Positions 9,080-19,698 of a DNA stretch of 45,558 nt are shown in pieces. This DNA is from Pseudomonadales bacterium. GTDB lineage: Bacteria; Pseudomonadota; Gammaproteobacteria; Pseudomonadales; Azotimanducaceae. The first letter of the stretch is position 1. Every line of letters begins with the position of its first letter. The stretch lies in contig SLQW01000005.1 in assembly GCA_007131295.1 (NCBI GenBank), positions 1-45,558 on the forward strand, written 5' to 3'. A program made the translations under genes and the position numbers. Under the pieces are notes generated by a model. It ran no database searches, had not been told where the DNA came from, and saw only the letters and a list, made by a program, of their open reading frames with translations.

Positions 9080-9490
9080 TTACTCCTCGTCTTCGTCGGC
9101 GTCACGACCGCCGGAACGGTCGTCGTCGCCGCGGCGATCACCGCGCTCACGATCCCGGTCGCGGCCTTCGCGCTCCGGCTTGACCATGGGTGAAGGCTCA
9201 GTCACGGCCTCGTCCATGTTCAGGATCATGTTGCGGATGATGGCGTCATTGAAGCGGAACACGTTCTCGAGCTCGGCGATGGCCTCGCTGCCGCACTCCA
9301 CGTTCATGAGCACGTAGTGCGCTTTGTGGATCTTGTTGATGGGGTAGGCGAGCTGCCGGCGGCCCCAGTCTTCGAGCCGATGGATCTGGCCCGAGGCTTC
9401 TTCGATGATCGCCTTGTAGCGCTCGACCATCGACGGCACCTGCTCGCTCTGGTCCGGATGCACCAGAAACACGATTTCGTAGTGTCGCAT
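9080..9490 (-). CDS. rpsF: 30S ribosomal protein S6 (bS6)
   Basis: 136 residues from [19 protein letters not shown]. The ferredoxin-like S6 fold is recognisable, including [20 protein letters not shown] and DAIIRNMIL. The C-terminal tail (from about 105) is very charged, with Arg/Asp/Glu repeats ending DADEDEE. An acidic end is what RimK extends with glutamates in E. coli, but modification here is inference. The frame is open to 9613, but ATG 9490 is preceded by GGGAG and fits the family start; the upstream part overlaps the promoter. First gene of the ribosomal operon. Confidence 0.97.
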   Translation of the reverse strand: MRHYEIVFLVHPDQSEQVPSMVERYKAIIEEASGQIHRLEDWGRRQLAYPINKIHKAHYVLMNVECGSEAIAELENVFRFNDAIIRNMILNMDEAVTEPSPMVKPEREGRDRDRERGDRRGDDDRSGGRDADEDEE

Positions 9491-9549
9491 GTCGACTCCC
9501 TTCGGATTGAGCCACCGCCGCGACAGGCGTGCAGCAAGGAGTGGGGAAT

Positions 9550-9568
9550 GCGGCCCGGCGTGGGCCGC
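9550..9568 (-). promoter_or_regulatory. Stem-loop in the rpsF 5' leader, possible S6:S18 autoregulatory site
   Basis: A 7-bp perfect stem GCGGCCC / GGGCCGC with a 5-base loop in the mRNA leader, about 10 bases after the predicted transcription start and 60 bases before rpsF. rpsF leaders in many bacteria carry an RNA bound by the S6:S18 pair. Position fits that role, but I cannot confirm the conserved bulge, so the function is inference. Confidence 0.35.
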
Positions 9569-9584
9569 CCTCGCGGGAGCGCGG

Positions 9585-9613
9585 ATTCTACGGGAGCACT
9601 GCGAGCGAAGCAA
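9585..9613 (-). promoter_or_regulatory. Sigma-70-type promoter of rpsF-rpsR-rplI
   Basis: On the minus strand: -35 TTGCTT (9608-9613), 17-base spacer, -10 TAGAAT (9585-9590), then a GC-rich discriminator CCGCGC, as expected for a growth-rate-controlled ribosomal promoter. It lies in the 170-bp gap between the rlmB stop and the rpsF start. Confidence 0.6.
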
Positions 9614-9660
9614 TCATGCCGGCTTCGAGCCTCACCGGCCGATCCTCCTCGCCCGGGAGG

Positions 9661-10392
9661 TCAGCTCCGGCGCTGGCGGACGGCCTCGAACAGGGCAACT
9701 CCGGCGGCGACGGAGACGTTGAGACTCTCGACTTCGCCGGCCATCGGCAGGCGGACGAGCTGATCGCAATGCTGCCGGGTGAGCTGCCGCAGGCCGCTGT
9801 CCTCGGCGCCGAGCAGCAGCGCACATGGATGCCGGAGATCCACGGACCACAGCAGGGCCTCGCCCTGGCCGGCCAGGCCCACCCGCATCACGCCCCGCTG
9901 TTCGAGCCAGCGCAGGGTGCGCGCGAGGTTGGCGACGAGAATCAGCGGCAGCCGCTCCGCGGCTCCGCTCGCGGCCTTGCGCGCCGCAGGCGTGAGCGGC
10001 GCCCTGCGGCTGCGCGGCACCACCACCGCATGCGCGCCCGCCGCCTCCGCACTGCGCATGCAGGCTCCGAGATTGCGGGGATCGGTGACGCCTTCGACGA
10101 TCAGCAACAGCGGCGGCTCATGGAGGTCGTCGAGCAGCGCCTCGAGCGCGCCTTCGTCACCCGGCTCGAGCCCTGCGGACACCCGCGCCGCCACCCCCTG
10201 ATGCACACCGGCAGCGAGCGCATCGAGCTGCCGCCGCGCTACCCGCGTAAGCGGCACGTTCGCATCGCGGCAACGTGTCTCGAGCTCACGACTGCGACCG
10301 TCACGCCGCTCGGATGCGAGCCAGACCTCGGCCGCGGCCCCTGCCGCAAGCGCAGCGCGCACCGCGTGGAAGCCGACAACCCACTCGGTCAC
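9661..10392 (-). CDS. rlmB: 23S rRNA (guanosine-2'-O-)-methyltransferase RlmB
   Basis: SPOUT-class methyltransferase that modifies the 23S rRNA peptidyl-transferase region (G2251 in E. coli). 243 residues: an N-terminal L30e-like RNA-binding domain (GFHAVRAAL at the start) and a knotted catalytic domain with motif 1 DPRNLGACMRSAEAAG, motif 2 LLGAEDSGL and motif 3 LPMAGEVESLNVSVAAGV. It starts 2 bp after the rnr stop, so the two RNA genes form one transcript, as in other gammaproteobacteria. TrmH is the alternative in the family, but the pairing with rnr favours RlmB. Confidence 0.95.
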   Translation of the reverse strand: MTEWVVGFHAVRAALAAGAAAEVWLASERRDGRSRELETRCRDANVPLTRVARRQLDALAAGVHQGVAARVSAGLEPGDEGALEALLDDLHEPPLLLIVEGVTDPRNLGACMRSAEAAGAHAVVVPRSRRAPLTPAARKAASGAAERLPLILVANLARTLRWLEQRGVMRVGLAGQGEALLWSVDLRHPCALLLGAEDSGLRQLTRQHCDQLVRLPMAGEVESLNVSVAAGVALFEAVRQRRS

Positions 10393-10394
10393 GG

Positions 10395-12716
10395 TCAGCG
10401 CCGACGACGTTGATGGGGCGCGCGACCCCGGCGCGGACGATCCTGCCTGCCGCCGCTGCGCCGCGGCGGCTTACGTTTCGTGAGCTGCTCGAGCACCGTG
10501 AAGTCGATCTTGCGCTCATCGACGTCGACGCGCGCCACGGCGACCCGCAGGCGGTCGCCGAGACCGAAGAGGACACGCGTGGACTCACCCTGCAGCAGCC
10601 GGTTCGTCGCATCGAAGTGGTAGTAGTCGCCGGGGAGCATAGTCACGTGGGCCAGGCCCTGGACGTAGAGGTCGTCGAGCTCCACGAACAGACCAAAGTT
10701 GGTGACGCCAGTAACCGTGCCGTGGAACTCTGCACCGAGATGCTGCTCCATGAACTCGCACTTCAACCAGTCGTTCATGTCCCTGGACGCCGCATCTGCG
10801 CGCCGCTCCGTCATCGAAATGTGCTCGCCGACGTTGCCCAGCCGCGGCAGCGTGTAGGGGTAGATCTTGGCCTGCGGCAGCACCCCCGCACCGCGCACTC
10901 TGCGCACGTGTTCGCTCTCGAGCCGGGAACGGATGACGTGGCGGATACCCCGATGCACCAGCAGGTCCGCGTAGCGCCGGATCGGCGAAGTGAAGTGGGT
11001 GTAGGCCGGCAGAGCGAGACCGAAGTGCCCTTCGTTACCAGGCTGATAAACCGCCTGATTCATGGCGCGCAGCACCGACACCTCGATGACGTGCCGGTCG
11101 GGGCGGTGCGCAACGCTGTCGACGAGCGTCTGCAGGTCGCCGGGCGTGGGTACGTCGCGGCCGGGAAGCTGAACACCAAGTCCGGCCAGGAAGCCGCGCA
11201 GGTCATCGATCCGGGCGGGATCGGGCTCGCCGTGGACCCGGTAAAGCGCGGGCAGTTTGTGCTTCTCGAAGAAGCGTGCCGCCGCGACGTTGGCGGTGAT
11301 CATGCACTCCTCGATCAGCCGGTGTGCATCGTTGCGATGTACCGGGATGATCTCGGCCACCCGGCCATCTTCGCCGAGGACGATGCGGGACTCGGTGCTC
11401 TCGAAATCCACGGCGCCCCGCTGCACCCGGTTCTGCCGCAGCGCCTCATACAACTCGCGCAGTTCGAGCAGGCGCGCAGCCAGCGGCACGATCTCCGGAT
11501 CGCTGCTGCGAACCGCGTCCACTCCGTGCTCAAACAGCGCAGCGACGCGAGTGTAGGTGAGGCGGGCAGACGAGCGCATGACGCCCTCGAAGAATTCGAA
11601 CTTACCGAGCCGGCCCCGGGCCGAAATCGACATCTCGCACACCATACAGAGGCGGTCCACCTGAGGCTTCAGGGAACACAACTCGTTTGAAAGCGCCTCG
11701 GGCAGCATCGGGACAACGGTGCCTGGCAGGTAGACCGAGTTGCCGCGCTTCTCCGCCTCATTGTCGAGCGCACTCCCCGGATGGACATAGTGCGAGACGT
11801 CGGCAATGGCCACCAGCAGGCGCCAGCCGCCGCCCTTCCGCTTCTCGCAGTACACCGCGTCATCGAAGTCGCGCGCATCCTCACCGTCGATCGTGACCAG
11901 ATCCAGTTCACGTAGATCGACGCGTCGGCGACTGTCTTCCGGTGTCACCACGGTGGGGAGCTGTTCCACGGCCCGATCTACGGCTTCGGGCCACTTGCGG
12001 GGAATACCCTGGGCGCCCAGCACCACGTCGACGCGGGTGCGATGGAAATCGTCGCCGCCGCTGAGCACCTCGACAACCCGCCCCCAGGCAGGCTGATGGC
12101 GCTCCGGGTAGCGGGTGATCTCCACTTCCACCCAGTCGCCACTGCGGGCACCGCCGCGATTACCCGGGTCGATCAGGACTTCCTGGCTCAAGCGCGGATT
12201 CGCAGGCACCAGCAGGCAGACGCCGCCCATTTCGTCAATCTGGCCGGTCATGCGCGGATGCGCACGCTCGACGATTTCCGCCACTACGCCTTCGCGTTTG
12301 CCGTCGCGGCGCTCGCCGGAGATCCGCACGAGTACACGGTCGCCGTCCATGGCGCTGTGGAGCTGCCGCTCGTGCAGGTAAACGTCCTCGGAACCATCTT
12401 CCGGCCGGAGCCAGCCGAAGCCGTCGCGATGGGCCTGCACTCGGCCGGGAATGAGGTCGAGCTTCTCGATCAGCGCATAGCGGCCGCGTCGGTCCATCAG
12501 CAGCTGGCCGTCACGGCACATGGCCCTCAAGCGCCGGCGCAGCGCCTCACGGTCACGTTCAGAGCTGATGTCGAGATCCTCGGCGATGGCACCGATGTCA
12601 CGCGGCACACCAGCGGTGCGCAGGCGATCGAGGATCAGCTCACGACTGGCGATGGGATGTTCGTAGGTGCTGGACTCGCGTTTCGCCTGCGGGTCCTTGG
12701 GCTTGCGTGGGGCCAT
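10395..12716 (-). CDS. rnr: Ribonuclease R
   Basis: Processive 3'-5' exoribonuclease that degrades structured RNA. 773 residues from MAPRKPKDPQAKRESS: an N-terminal winged helix (HPIASRELILDRLRTAGVP), cold-shock domains, the RNB catalytic domain with DGEDARDFDDAVY holding the metal-binding aspartates, AYTHFTSPIRRYADLLVHR, and an S1 domain (GTVTGVTNFGLFVELDDLYVQG, two-thirds in view). A basic tail rich in Arg follows. The open frame runs back to 12890 but would cross the terminator and tRNA-Leu, so ATG 12716 (GAGAG upstream) is the start. Followed by rlmB after 2 bp. Confidence 0.97.
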   Translation of the reverse strand: MAPRKPKDPQAKRESSTYEHPIASRELILDRLRTAGVPRDIGAIAEDLDISSERDREALRRRLRAMCRDGQLLMDRRGRYALIEKLDLIPGRVQAHRDGFGWLRPEDGSEDVYLHERQLHSAMDGDRVLVRISGERRDGKREGVVAEIVERAHPRMTGQIDEMGGVCLLVPANPRLSQEVLIDPGNRGGARSGDWVEVEITRYPERHQPAWGRVVEVLSGGDDFHRTRVDVVLGAQGIPRKWPEAVDRAVEQLPTVVTPEDSRRRVDLRELDLVTIDGEDARDFDDAVYCEKRKGGGWRLLVAIADVSHYVHPGSALDNEAEKRGNSVYLPGTVVPMLPEALSNELCSLKPQVDRLCMVCEMSISARGRLGKFEFFEGVMRSSARLTYTRVAALFEHGVDAVRSSDPEIVPLAARLLELRELYEALRQNRVQRGAVDFESTESRIVLGEDGRVAEIIPVHRNDAHRLIEECMITANVAAARFFEKHKLPALYRVHGEPDPARIDDLRGFLAGLGVQLPGRDVPTPGDLQTLVDSVAHRPDRHVIEVSVLRAMNQAVYQPGNEGHFGLALPAYTHFTSPIRRYADLLVHRGIRHVIRSRLESEHVRRVRGAGVLPQAKIYPYTLPRLGNVGEHISMTERRADAASRDMNDWLKCEFMEQHLGAEFHGTVTGVTNFGLFVELDDLYVQGLAHVTMLPGDYYHFDATNRLLQGESTRVLFGLGDRLRVAVARVDVDERKIDFTVLEQLTKRKPPRRSGGRQDRPRRGRAPHQRRRR

Positions 12717-12797
12717 GAAGTGCTCTCTGGATACGGGCCAAATGCCGGACCCGCGAAGGGTCGGCCCAATCCGAAGGCAATGCAATGGAGGGAGCCG

Positions 12798-12834
12798 AAA
12801 CGAAAACGCCGAAAGGCCGCGCGGCCTTTCGGCG
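12798..12834 (-). terminator. Rho-independent terminator of tRNA-Leu
   Basis: A perfect inverted repeat of two 14-base arms (CGCCGAAAGGCCGC and its complement, 12807-12834), followed on the minus strand by TTTTCGTTT (12806-12798). It sits 6 bp past the tRNA 3' end and upstream of rnr. This is the clearest terminator in the window. Confidence 0.85.
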
Positions 12835-12840
12835 TCAGAA

Positions 12841-12927
12841 TGGTGCCGAGGAGAGGACTTGAACCTCCACGGGGTTTCCCCCACCAGCACCTGAAGCTGG
12901 CGCGTCTACCAATTTCGCCACCTCGGC
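12841..12927 (-). tRNA. tRNA-Leu, anticodon CAG
   Basis: 87 nt including an encoded CCA end (12841-12843). The acceptor stem GCCGAGG pairs with CCTCGGC, and the discriminator base is A. The anticodon stem CCAGC/GCTGG encloses TTCAGGT, giving anticodon CAG for CUG codons. A long variable arm (TGGGGGAAACCCCG) marks a class II tRNA, and the T arm has GGTTCAAGTCC. It closely resembles E. coli tRNA-Leu(CAG). Placement between purA-side genes and rnr is also seen in Pseudomonas, from memory. Confidence 0.97.
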
Positions 12928-12931
12928 AACC

Positions 12932-12953
12932 GTGACGGCTTGGGGGCCGTCAC
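12932..12953 (-). promoter_or_regulatory. Hairpin in the 5' leader of pre-tRNA-Leu
   Basis: 8-bp perfect stem GTGACGGC / GCCGTCAC with a six-base loop, between the -10 element and the mature tRNA 5' end. It would lie at the very start of the precursor, in the part RNase P removes. It may protect the 5' end or shape processing; no function is proven. Confidence 0.5.
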
Positions 12954-12964
12954 AGCGGCGGCGC

Positions 12965-12993
12965 AATGTACAAACGGGTCAGGAGCTTGTCAA
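12965..12993 (-). promoter_or_regulatory. Promoter of tRNA-Leu
   Basis: Minus strand: perfect -35 TTGACA (12988-12993), 17-base spacer, -10 TACATT (12965-12970), then a GC-rich discriminator GCGCC, the signature of stringently controlled stable-RNA promoters. It is followed after 37 bp by the tRNA. Confidence 0.75.
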
Positions 12994-13015
12994 CAAAGAC
13001 CCGACGCCCAGGTAG

Positions 13016-13969
13016 TTAGAGGATAGGCTGATAGCCGTCACGCAGCCCCTTGGTCACGATGGCCACAGCATCGTGGCCATGCAGGCTCTCGTAGTGATTC
13101 ACGCGCACCCAATAGTCGACGATCCGATCGTCCGCATTGAGTGCCGCCTTGATGCGACGTCCCGCGTCCTCACAGAACATCAGGTTGGCGCCATTCAGCC
13201 GAGCAAACTCCTGTTCGTCCTCCCGCTTGACCGCCGCCTGCACGGGCGTCTTGAGAGCGTCCTCTACACGGTCCACCACCGCGGTGATCGGAAGCTCCCC
13301 CGAGCCCGGCGCGAGTCGCACCAACACCTCGGCGACACTGCGCTGGCTGTGGGGTGTAGCGACGATACCCTGCTCGGTGCCGAGCCAGGCCAGAATGTCC
13401 TCAGCGGGAACCTGTTTCGCCCCGGAGAAATCACGCTGGAATTGCTCCTGAATGAGCTGGCGAGCCAGCGCGGCGGAGCAGGGGCAGGTGGATGAGTAGG
13501 TCACCTCGACGCCGAGTTCGACCCGCGCGGCATCGTCGATCTGTTGCGCCCGAAGCTTGACTGGATAGTGATTCCAGCCCGAGTTGTCGCTTTTCAAAGC
13601 GCGCCGGCGCAGAAAGTGATCGAAGCGGATCTCCAGCAATGCGCGAGTCGACAGATCAGCATGGGAAGCGGTCAACTCTGCCAGCACCTGCTCCAGGGAA
13701 CCGGCGCTCAGATGCCGATCGGCTGCGAACTGTTGCAGCAAGAGGTAGAGGCGGGACATGTGGATGCCCTTGGCGTGACTGTCGGCCAGATCGACGTATA
13801 CCTGCGCGACGCCGTGCACGGCGGTCGTCTGGCCCTGTTCCATGATCCGGAAGGGCTGGTGGACATTGGCCATACCAACCCAATCCAGGGTGCCCTGGGG
13901 GCGGCTTAGGGGTGCATTGGCAATGTCGGGCATGCCGGTCTGCAGACGTGGGAGCTTGAGACTGTTCAT
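13016..13969 (-). CDS. folE2: GTP cyclohydrolase FolE2 (type IB)
   Basis: Converts GTP to dihydroneopterin triphosphate, the first step of folate synthesis (also feeding queuosine precursors). About 317 residues from MNSLKLPRLQTGMPDIANAP. Recognised by VEVTYSSTCPCSAALARQL, which holds the active-site cysteine of the type IB enzyme, and by RVNHYESLHGHDAVA near the end. The type IB enzyme does not depend strictly on zinc and is often Zur-controlled, yet I see no Zur-like palindrome upstream. A GTG at 14020 gives 17 more residues; ATG 13969 aligns better, though neither start has a strong ribosome binding site. Confidence 0.93.
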   Translation of the reverse strand: MNSLKLPRLQTGMPDIANAPLSRPQGTLDWVGMANVHQPFRIMEQGQTTAVHGVAQVYVDLADSHAKGIHMSRLYLLLQQFAADRHLSAGSLEQVLAELTASHADLSTRALLEIRFDHFLRRRALKSDNSGWNHYPVKLRAQQIDDAARVELGVEVTYSSTCPCSAALARQLIQEQFQRDFSGAKQVPAEDILAWLGTEQGIVATPHSQRSVAEVLVRLAPGSGELPITAVVDRVEDALKTPVQAAVKREDEQEFARLNGANLMFCEDAGRRIKAALNADDRIVDYWVRVNHYESLHGHDAVAIVTKGLRDGYQPIL

Positions 13970-14091
13970 GGGGAGATGGCCCTGATCCGGTGGTGTGTGG
14001 AAATCGCACCTGCGAGGCACGAACCTTCATATGTACAACTTTTGTCAGGGTTTAAGGAATATTCGGCGCTAGAATCCCCCGACGCACCTCT

Positions 14092-14120
14092 AATGTACGC
14101 CTAGTCCAGCTACACATCAA
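14092..14120 (-). promoter_or_regulatory. Candidate promoter of folE2
   Basis: Minus strand: TTGATG (14115-14120), 17-base spacer, TACATT (14092-14097), in an AT-rich gap between the Trm112-like gene and folE2. The -10 hexamer is the same as that of tRNA-Leu. Predicted leader of about 115 bases to ATG 13969. Confidence 0.4.
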
Positions 14121-14163
14121 GATCTGTTTGCTTTTTGTATAGGTTTAGGCCGCGCCGGCAGAA

Positions 14164-14367
14164 CTACTGCGAACGCTGACGCAGGCGCTCGAGCTCGTCC
14201 GGCTCGAGCTCGCGTGCTTCGTCGGCCAGCAGTACGGGTATGCCGTCGCGCACCGGGTAGGCGAGCCCGCTGGCCACGCACTGCAGCTCCTCGCCGTTTT
14301 CGCTGGGCACTAGGGATGTCTTGCTCACGGGGCAGACGAGAATTGCCAGCAGCTCTCGATCGATCAT
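14164..14367 (-). CDS. Trm112 family protein (YcaR-like)
   Basis: Small 67-residue zinc-ribbon-like protein beginning MIDRELLAILVCPVSKTSL with the LAYPVRDGIPVLLADEARE segment typical of bacterial YcaR/UPF0434 proteins. Family members activate methyltransferases in eukaryotes and archaea; the bacterial role is unclear. One Cys of the usual zinc set is in LVCPV and another in LQCVASG, so the set may be incomplete. The frame continues to 14517, but ATG 14367 has GAGG before it and matches the family start. It is divergent from pyk, with 164 bp between. Confidence 0.85.
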   Translation of the reverse strand: MIDRELLAILVCPVSKTSLVPSENGEELQCVASGLAYPVRDGIPVLLADEARELEPDELERLRQRSQ

Positions 14368-14531
14368 GACCTCAAGGCTCCAGGGTGAGAGATCTGAATG
14401 GGGCAAAGGGCACATCCGATGGCTCGTGCCTTCGGTTAGACTGCGGCTCGACGCGCCCCGACACTGGCGCTGATGGTAATCGCCCGGGTGCCCGCTGACA
14501 CCCGTTCCGGCCGCCAAGGGAGCAAGGCCTC

Positions 14532-15980
14532 ATGTCAGCCAGCCAGCGCCGGACGCGCATCGTTTGCACCATAGGCCCTGCAAGTGCCGACCCGGCACGG
14601 ATTCACGAGCTGATCGCCGCCGGCATGGACGTCGCCCGCCTGAACTTTTCCCACGGCGACCATGCCTTTCATAGGACGCTCATCCAGCGCTTGCGGCAAG
14701 CCGCCGCAGAACTCGACCACCCACTGGCCATTTTGCAGGATCTGCAAGGCCCTAAAATTCGGGTCGAGAACGTGCCATCGGACGGCATCGAACTCGCGGC
14801 CGGCGCTGACGTGGATCTGACTGGCTCCGGTTCCGATGCCCGCGCTGACGGCAGCGTGCCGTTGCTGGAAGTGTCCTATCCGGACTTTCACCGCGATGTT
14901 GGACCCGGCACCCGCATCCTGCTCGATGATGGTCGATTGACCCTGGAAGTGCTGAACTTGGAAGAGGCACGCGCCCGCTGTCGAGTGGTCGACGGTGGCT
15001 TGCTGCTGCCGCGCAAGGGCGTCAATCTGCCTGGCGTGCTGCTCTCGGTGCCGGCGCTGACCCTCAAGGACAAGGAGGATCTAGCGTTCGGCGTCGCCGA
15101 GGGAGTGGACTTCATCGCCCTGTCCTTCGTGCAGCGGGCGGCGGACGTCACCGCCGCCCAAGAGCTCATCCGCCGGCATGGCGCCGAGATTCCGGTCATC
15201 GCCAAGATCGAAAAGCCGCAGGCCGTCAGCGGCATCGAGGCCATTCTCGAGCAGGCCGACGGCATCATGATCGCCCGCGGCGATCTCGGCGTAGAGCTCC
15301 CTCCCGAGGAAGTGCCGCGGATTCAGAAGTCCCTGATTCGCGCCGCAGTGCGACGCGGTGTCCCCGTGATCACGGCAACCCAGATGCTGGAATCCATGAT
15401 CAAGGCGCCGCGCCCTACGCGCGCCGAAGCCTCCGACGTGGCAAACGCGGTGCTCGACTCCACCGATGCGGTAATGCTGTCCGGTGAGACCGCCAGCGGC
15501 GACTATCCGATCGCAGCGACCCAGATGATGGCCCGTATCATCGCCCTGACCGAGCAGGACCTCGAACCGCGCTGGGACCTGCTTCGGCGAGATCGAGATA
15601 CGGAATACCCAGTGGACCTGGCCGTGGGCTATTCGGCCTGCCACGCAGCCGAGATGACCAACGCCCATGCCATCGTCTGCCTCACAGGATCCGGCGCCAC
15701 CGCGCGGACGGTGGCACGCTTCCGCCCGCTGACGCCGATCCTCGCCCTCACCACCAACGACGTGACCCGACGCCGATTGAGCCTGGTCTGGGGCGTGCGC
15801 GCGATTCCCAGCCGGGACTTCGGCGAAGACGCAGAGGAGGCAGTTGCGGCCATCGGGCGGCATCTGCGCACTTACGGGTCGCTGCGCACGGGTGACCGCC
15901 TCGTATTGACCGCAGGCCTGCCCTTCGGCGCCCGCCGGACCACCAACACGATGCGCATCGAGGAGGTTCCCTCCGTCTGA
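14532..15980 (+). CDS. pyk: Pyruvate kinase
   Basis: Last step of glycolysis: phosphoenolpyruvate + ADP to pyruvate + ATP. 482 residues. Conserved pieces: RLNFSHG (36-42), IAKIEKP (223-229) with the catalytic Lys, MIARGDLGVELP (246-257), ITATQMLESM, and MLSGETASGDYP. The C-terminal allosteric domain follows (AIVCLTGSGATARTVARFRP). AAGGGAG stands upstream of ATG 14532. Its stop codon touches the purA stop (convergent, zero spacing). Whether it is PykA- or PykF-like cannot be decided here. It is one of three genes between purA and tRNA-Leu that I do not recall from the Pseudomonas order. Confidence 0.96.
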   Translation: MSASQRRTRIVCTIGPASADPARIHELIAAGMDVARLNFSHGDHAFHRTLIQRLRQAAAELDHPLAILQDLQGPKIRVENVPSDGIELAAGADVDLTGSGSDARADGSVPLLEVSYPDFHRDVGPGTRILLDDGRLTLEVLNLEEARARCRVVDGGLLLPRKGVNLPGVLLSVPALTLKDKEDLAFGVAEGVDFIALSFVQRAADVTAAQELIRRHGAEIPVIAKIEKPQAVSGIEAILEQADGIMIARGDLGVELPPEEVPRIQKSLIRAAVRRGVPVITATQMLESMIKAPRPTRAEASDVANAVLDSTDAVMLSGETASGDYPIAATQMMARIIALTEQDLEPRWDLLRRDRDTEYPVDLAVGYSACHAAEMTNAHAIVCLTGSGATARTVARFRPLTPILALTTNDVTRRRLSLVWGVRAIPSRDFGEDAEEAVAAIGRHLRTYGSLRTGDRLVLTAGLPFGARRTTNTMRIEEVPSV

Positions 15981-18510
<2,530 letters not shown>

Positions 18511-18580
18511 GGCCGCGTGTCCCCGTGCCCCGCACCCAGCGCCACCGCACCGAGTGGCCTCGGCGCGGCAGCAGTGGCCG

Positions 18581-18766
18581 TCAGCGAATCAGATAGAGCA
18601 GACCGGCACCCAGAAGCATGATGCCGAGGCCCATGGCCCGCAGGGTGCGCTCATCGAGTTCCAGCAACTGCCGGACGCCCGACTTCCACCCCCGCGGCGA
18701 GAGGAAAGGCAGCATGCCCTCGATCACCAAGACCAGGCACAGTGCCGTTCCGAGATCGCGCCACAT
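18581..18766 (-). CDS. DUF2065 small membrane protein (YjeT-like)
   Basis: 61 residues, MWRDLGTALCLVLVIEGMLP at the start and LGIMLLGAGLLYLIR at the end: two predicted transmembrane helices (about 6-22 and 46-60) joined by a cytoplasmic stretch with RGWKSGVRQLLELDERTLRAMG. Matches the YjeT family always found next to hflC. Function unknown. It lies 29 bp after hflC and 70 bp before hisZ. Length and placement agree with the family. Confidence 0.88.
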   Translation of the reverse strand: MWRDLGTALCLVLVIEGMLPFLSPRGWKSGVRQLLELDERTLRAMGLGIMLLGAGLLYLIR

Positions 18767-18795
18767 CGGTCCCTTCCCCGTCAGTCAGGCGGCGG

Positions 18796-19698
18796 TCAAC
18801 GACCGCCGCCGCTGTTGAGGGCCCCGTTCGCGTGGCTGTGGGTATTGAAATAGCGGAAGAATTCGCTACCCGGATCGATCACGAGCAGATCGTCCCGGCT
18901 CGAAAACACCCGCCGGTACGCGTTCAGACTGCGCGTGAACTCATAGAACTCCGGGTCGGCATTGAAGGCCGCTGCGTAAATTGCAGCAGCCCGGGCATCG
19001 CCATCACCACGGATCTGCTCGGATCGCCGCTCGGCCTGAGCCCGAATCACGATGGCCTGCCTCTCCGCATCGGCGCGAATCCCCTGAGCCAACTCGCGGC
19101 CGCGGGCGCGGTGCTCGCGCGCGAGGACTTCCCGCTCGGCGCTCATGCGCTGGTAGACGGAGTCGCTGACCTCGGTGGGAAGGTCGATGCGCTTGATCCG
19201 CACATCACGCACCTCGACGCCGAACTCCTCCTGCATGACGCGATTGAGGCTGTCGGTCAGCTCCGTGATGATCAGATCACGTTCCCCGGAAACCACCTCG
19301 TACATGTCGCGACGGCTGATCTGGTTCCGCAGGCCGGTCTGCGCACGCTCCTCGAGACGCAGCCGGGCGTTGATTTCGTCACCCGCAGTGGCTCGGTAGT
19401 AGCGGGCCACGTCCTGAACCCGCCACTTGACGAAGGAGTCGACGTTCAAGGGCTTCTTTTCCAGCGTGAAGAAACGCTGGGTGTCGAGATCCAGCGTCAG
19501 CAGCCGGCCGTCGAACTTCTTGACCTCGTCGGCGAACGGAATCTTGAAGTGCAGGCCGGGTGGCACGTCCACCTGTTCCATGGCGCCGAAGCGCAGCTTG
19601 ACCGCCCGCTCGGTCTCCTTCACCACGAAGACCGAGTCGGAGATCAGAAACAGCGCGATGACGCCGATGACGATCAGTACGAGGATACGCGTAGACAT
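18796..19698 (-). CDS. hflC: Membrane protease modulator HflC
   Basis: SPFH/band-7 protein, inner-membrane partner of HflK in a large cage around the FtsH protease. 300 residues. One N-terminal transmembrane helix (ILVLIVIGVIALFLISDSVF), then the SPFH domain (VVKETERAVKLRFG), the coiled-coil arm rich in Arg/Glu/Ala (about 185-245), and FYEFTRSLNAYRR near the end. Its ATG overlaps the hflK stop by one base (TGATG), so the two are translationally coupled. Confidence 0.96.
   Translation of the reverse strand: MSTRILVLIVIGVIALFLISDSVFVVKETERAVKLRFGAMEQVDVPPGLHFKIPFADEVKKFDGRLLTLDLDTQRFFTLEKKPLNVDSFVKWRVQDVARYYRATAGDEINARLRLEERAQTGLRNQISRRDMYEVVSGERDLIITELTDSLNRVMQEEFGVEVRDVRIKRIDLPTEVSDSVYQRMSAEREVLAREHRARGRELAQGIRADAERQAIVIRAQAERRSEQIRGDGDARAAAIYAAAFNADPEFYEFTRSLNAYRRVFSSRDDLLVIDPGSEFFRYFNTHSHANGALNSGGGR

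Noticed and set aside
10275-11690. 471-codon plus-strand frame opposite rnr and rlmB
   Set aside because: Antisense shadow; the minus strand carries complete, conserved rnr and rlmB.
12717-12890. 58-residue N-terminal extension of rnr
   Set aside because: It would translate through the tRNA terminator and the tRNA gene; ATG 12716 has its own ribosome binding site and family start.
13656-14030. Minus-strand frame beginning MKVRAS, like ribosomal protein L36
   Set aside because: Only the first six residues match; the zinc-binding cysteines of L36 are absent and the frame overlaps folE2.
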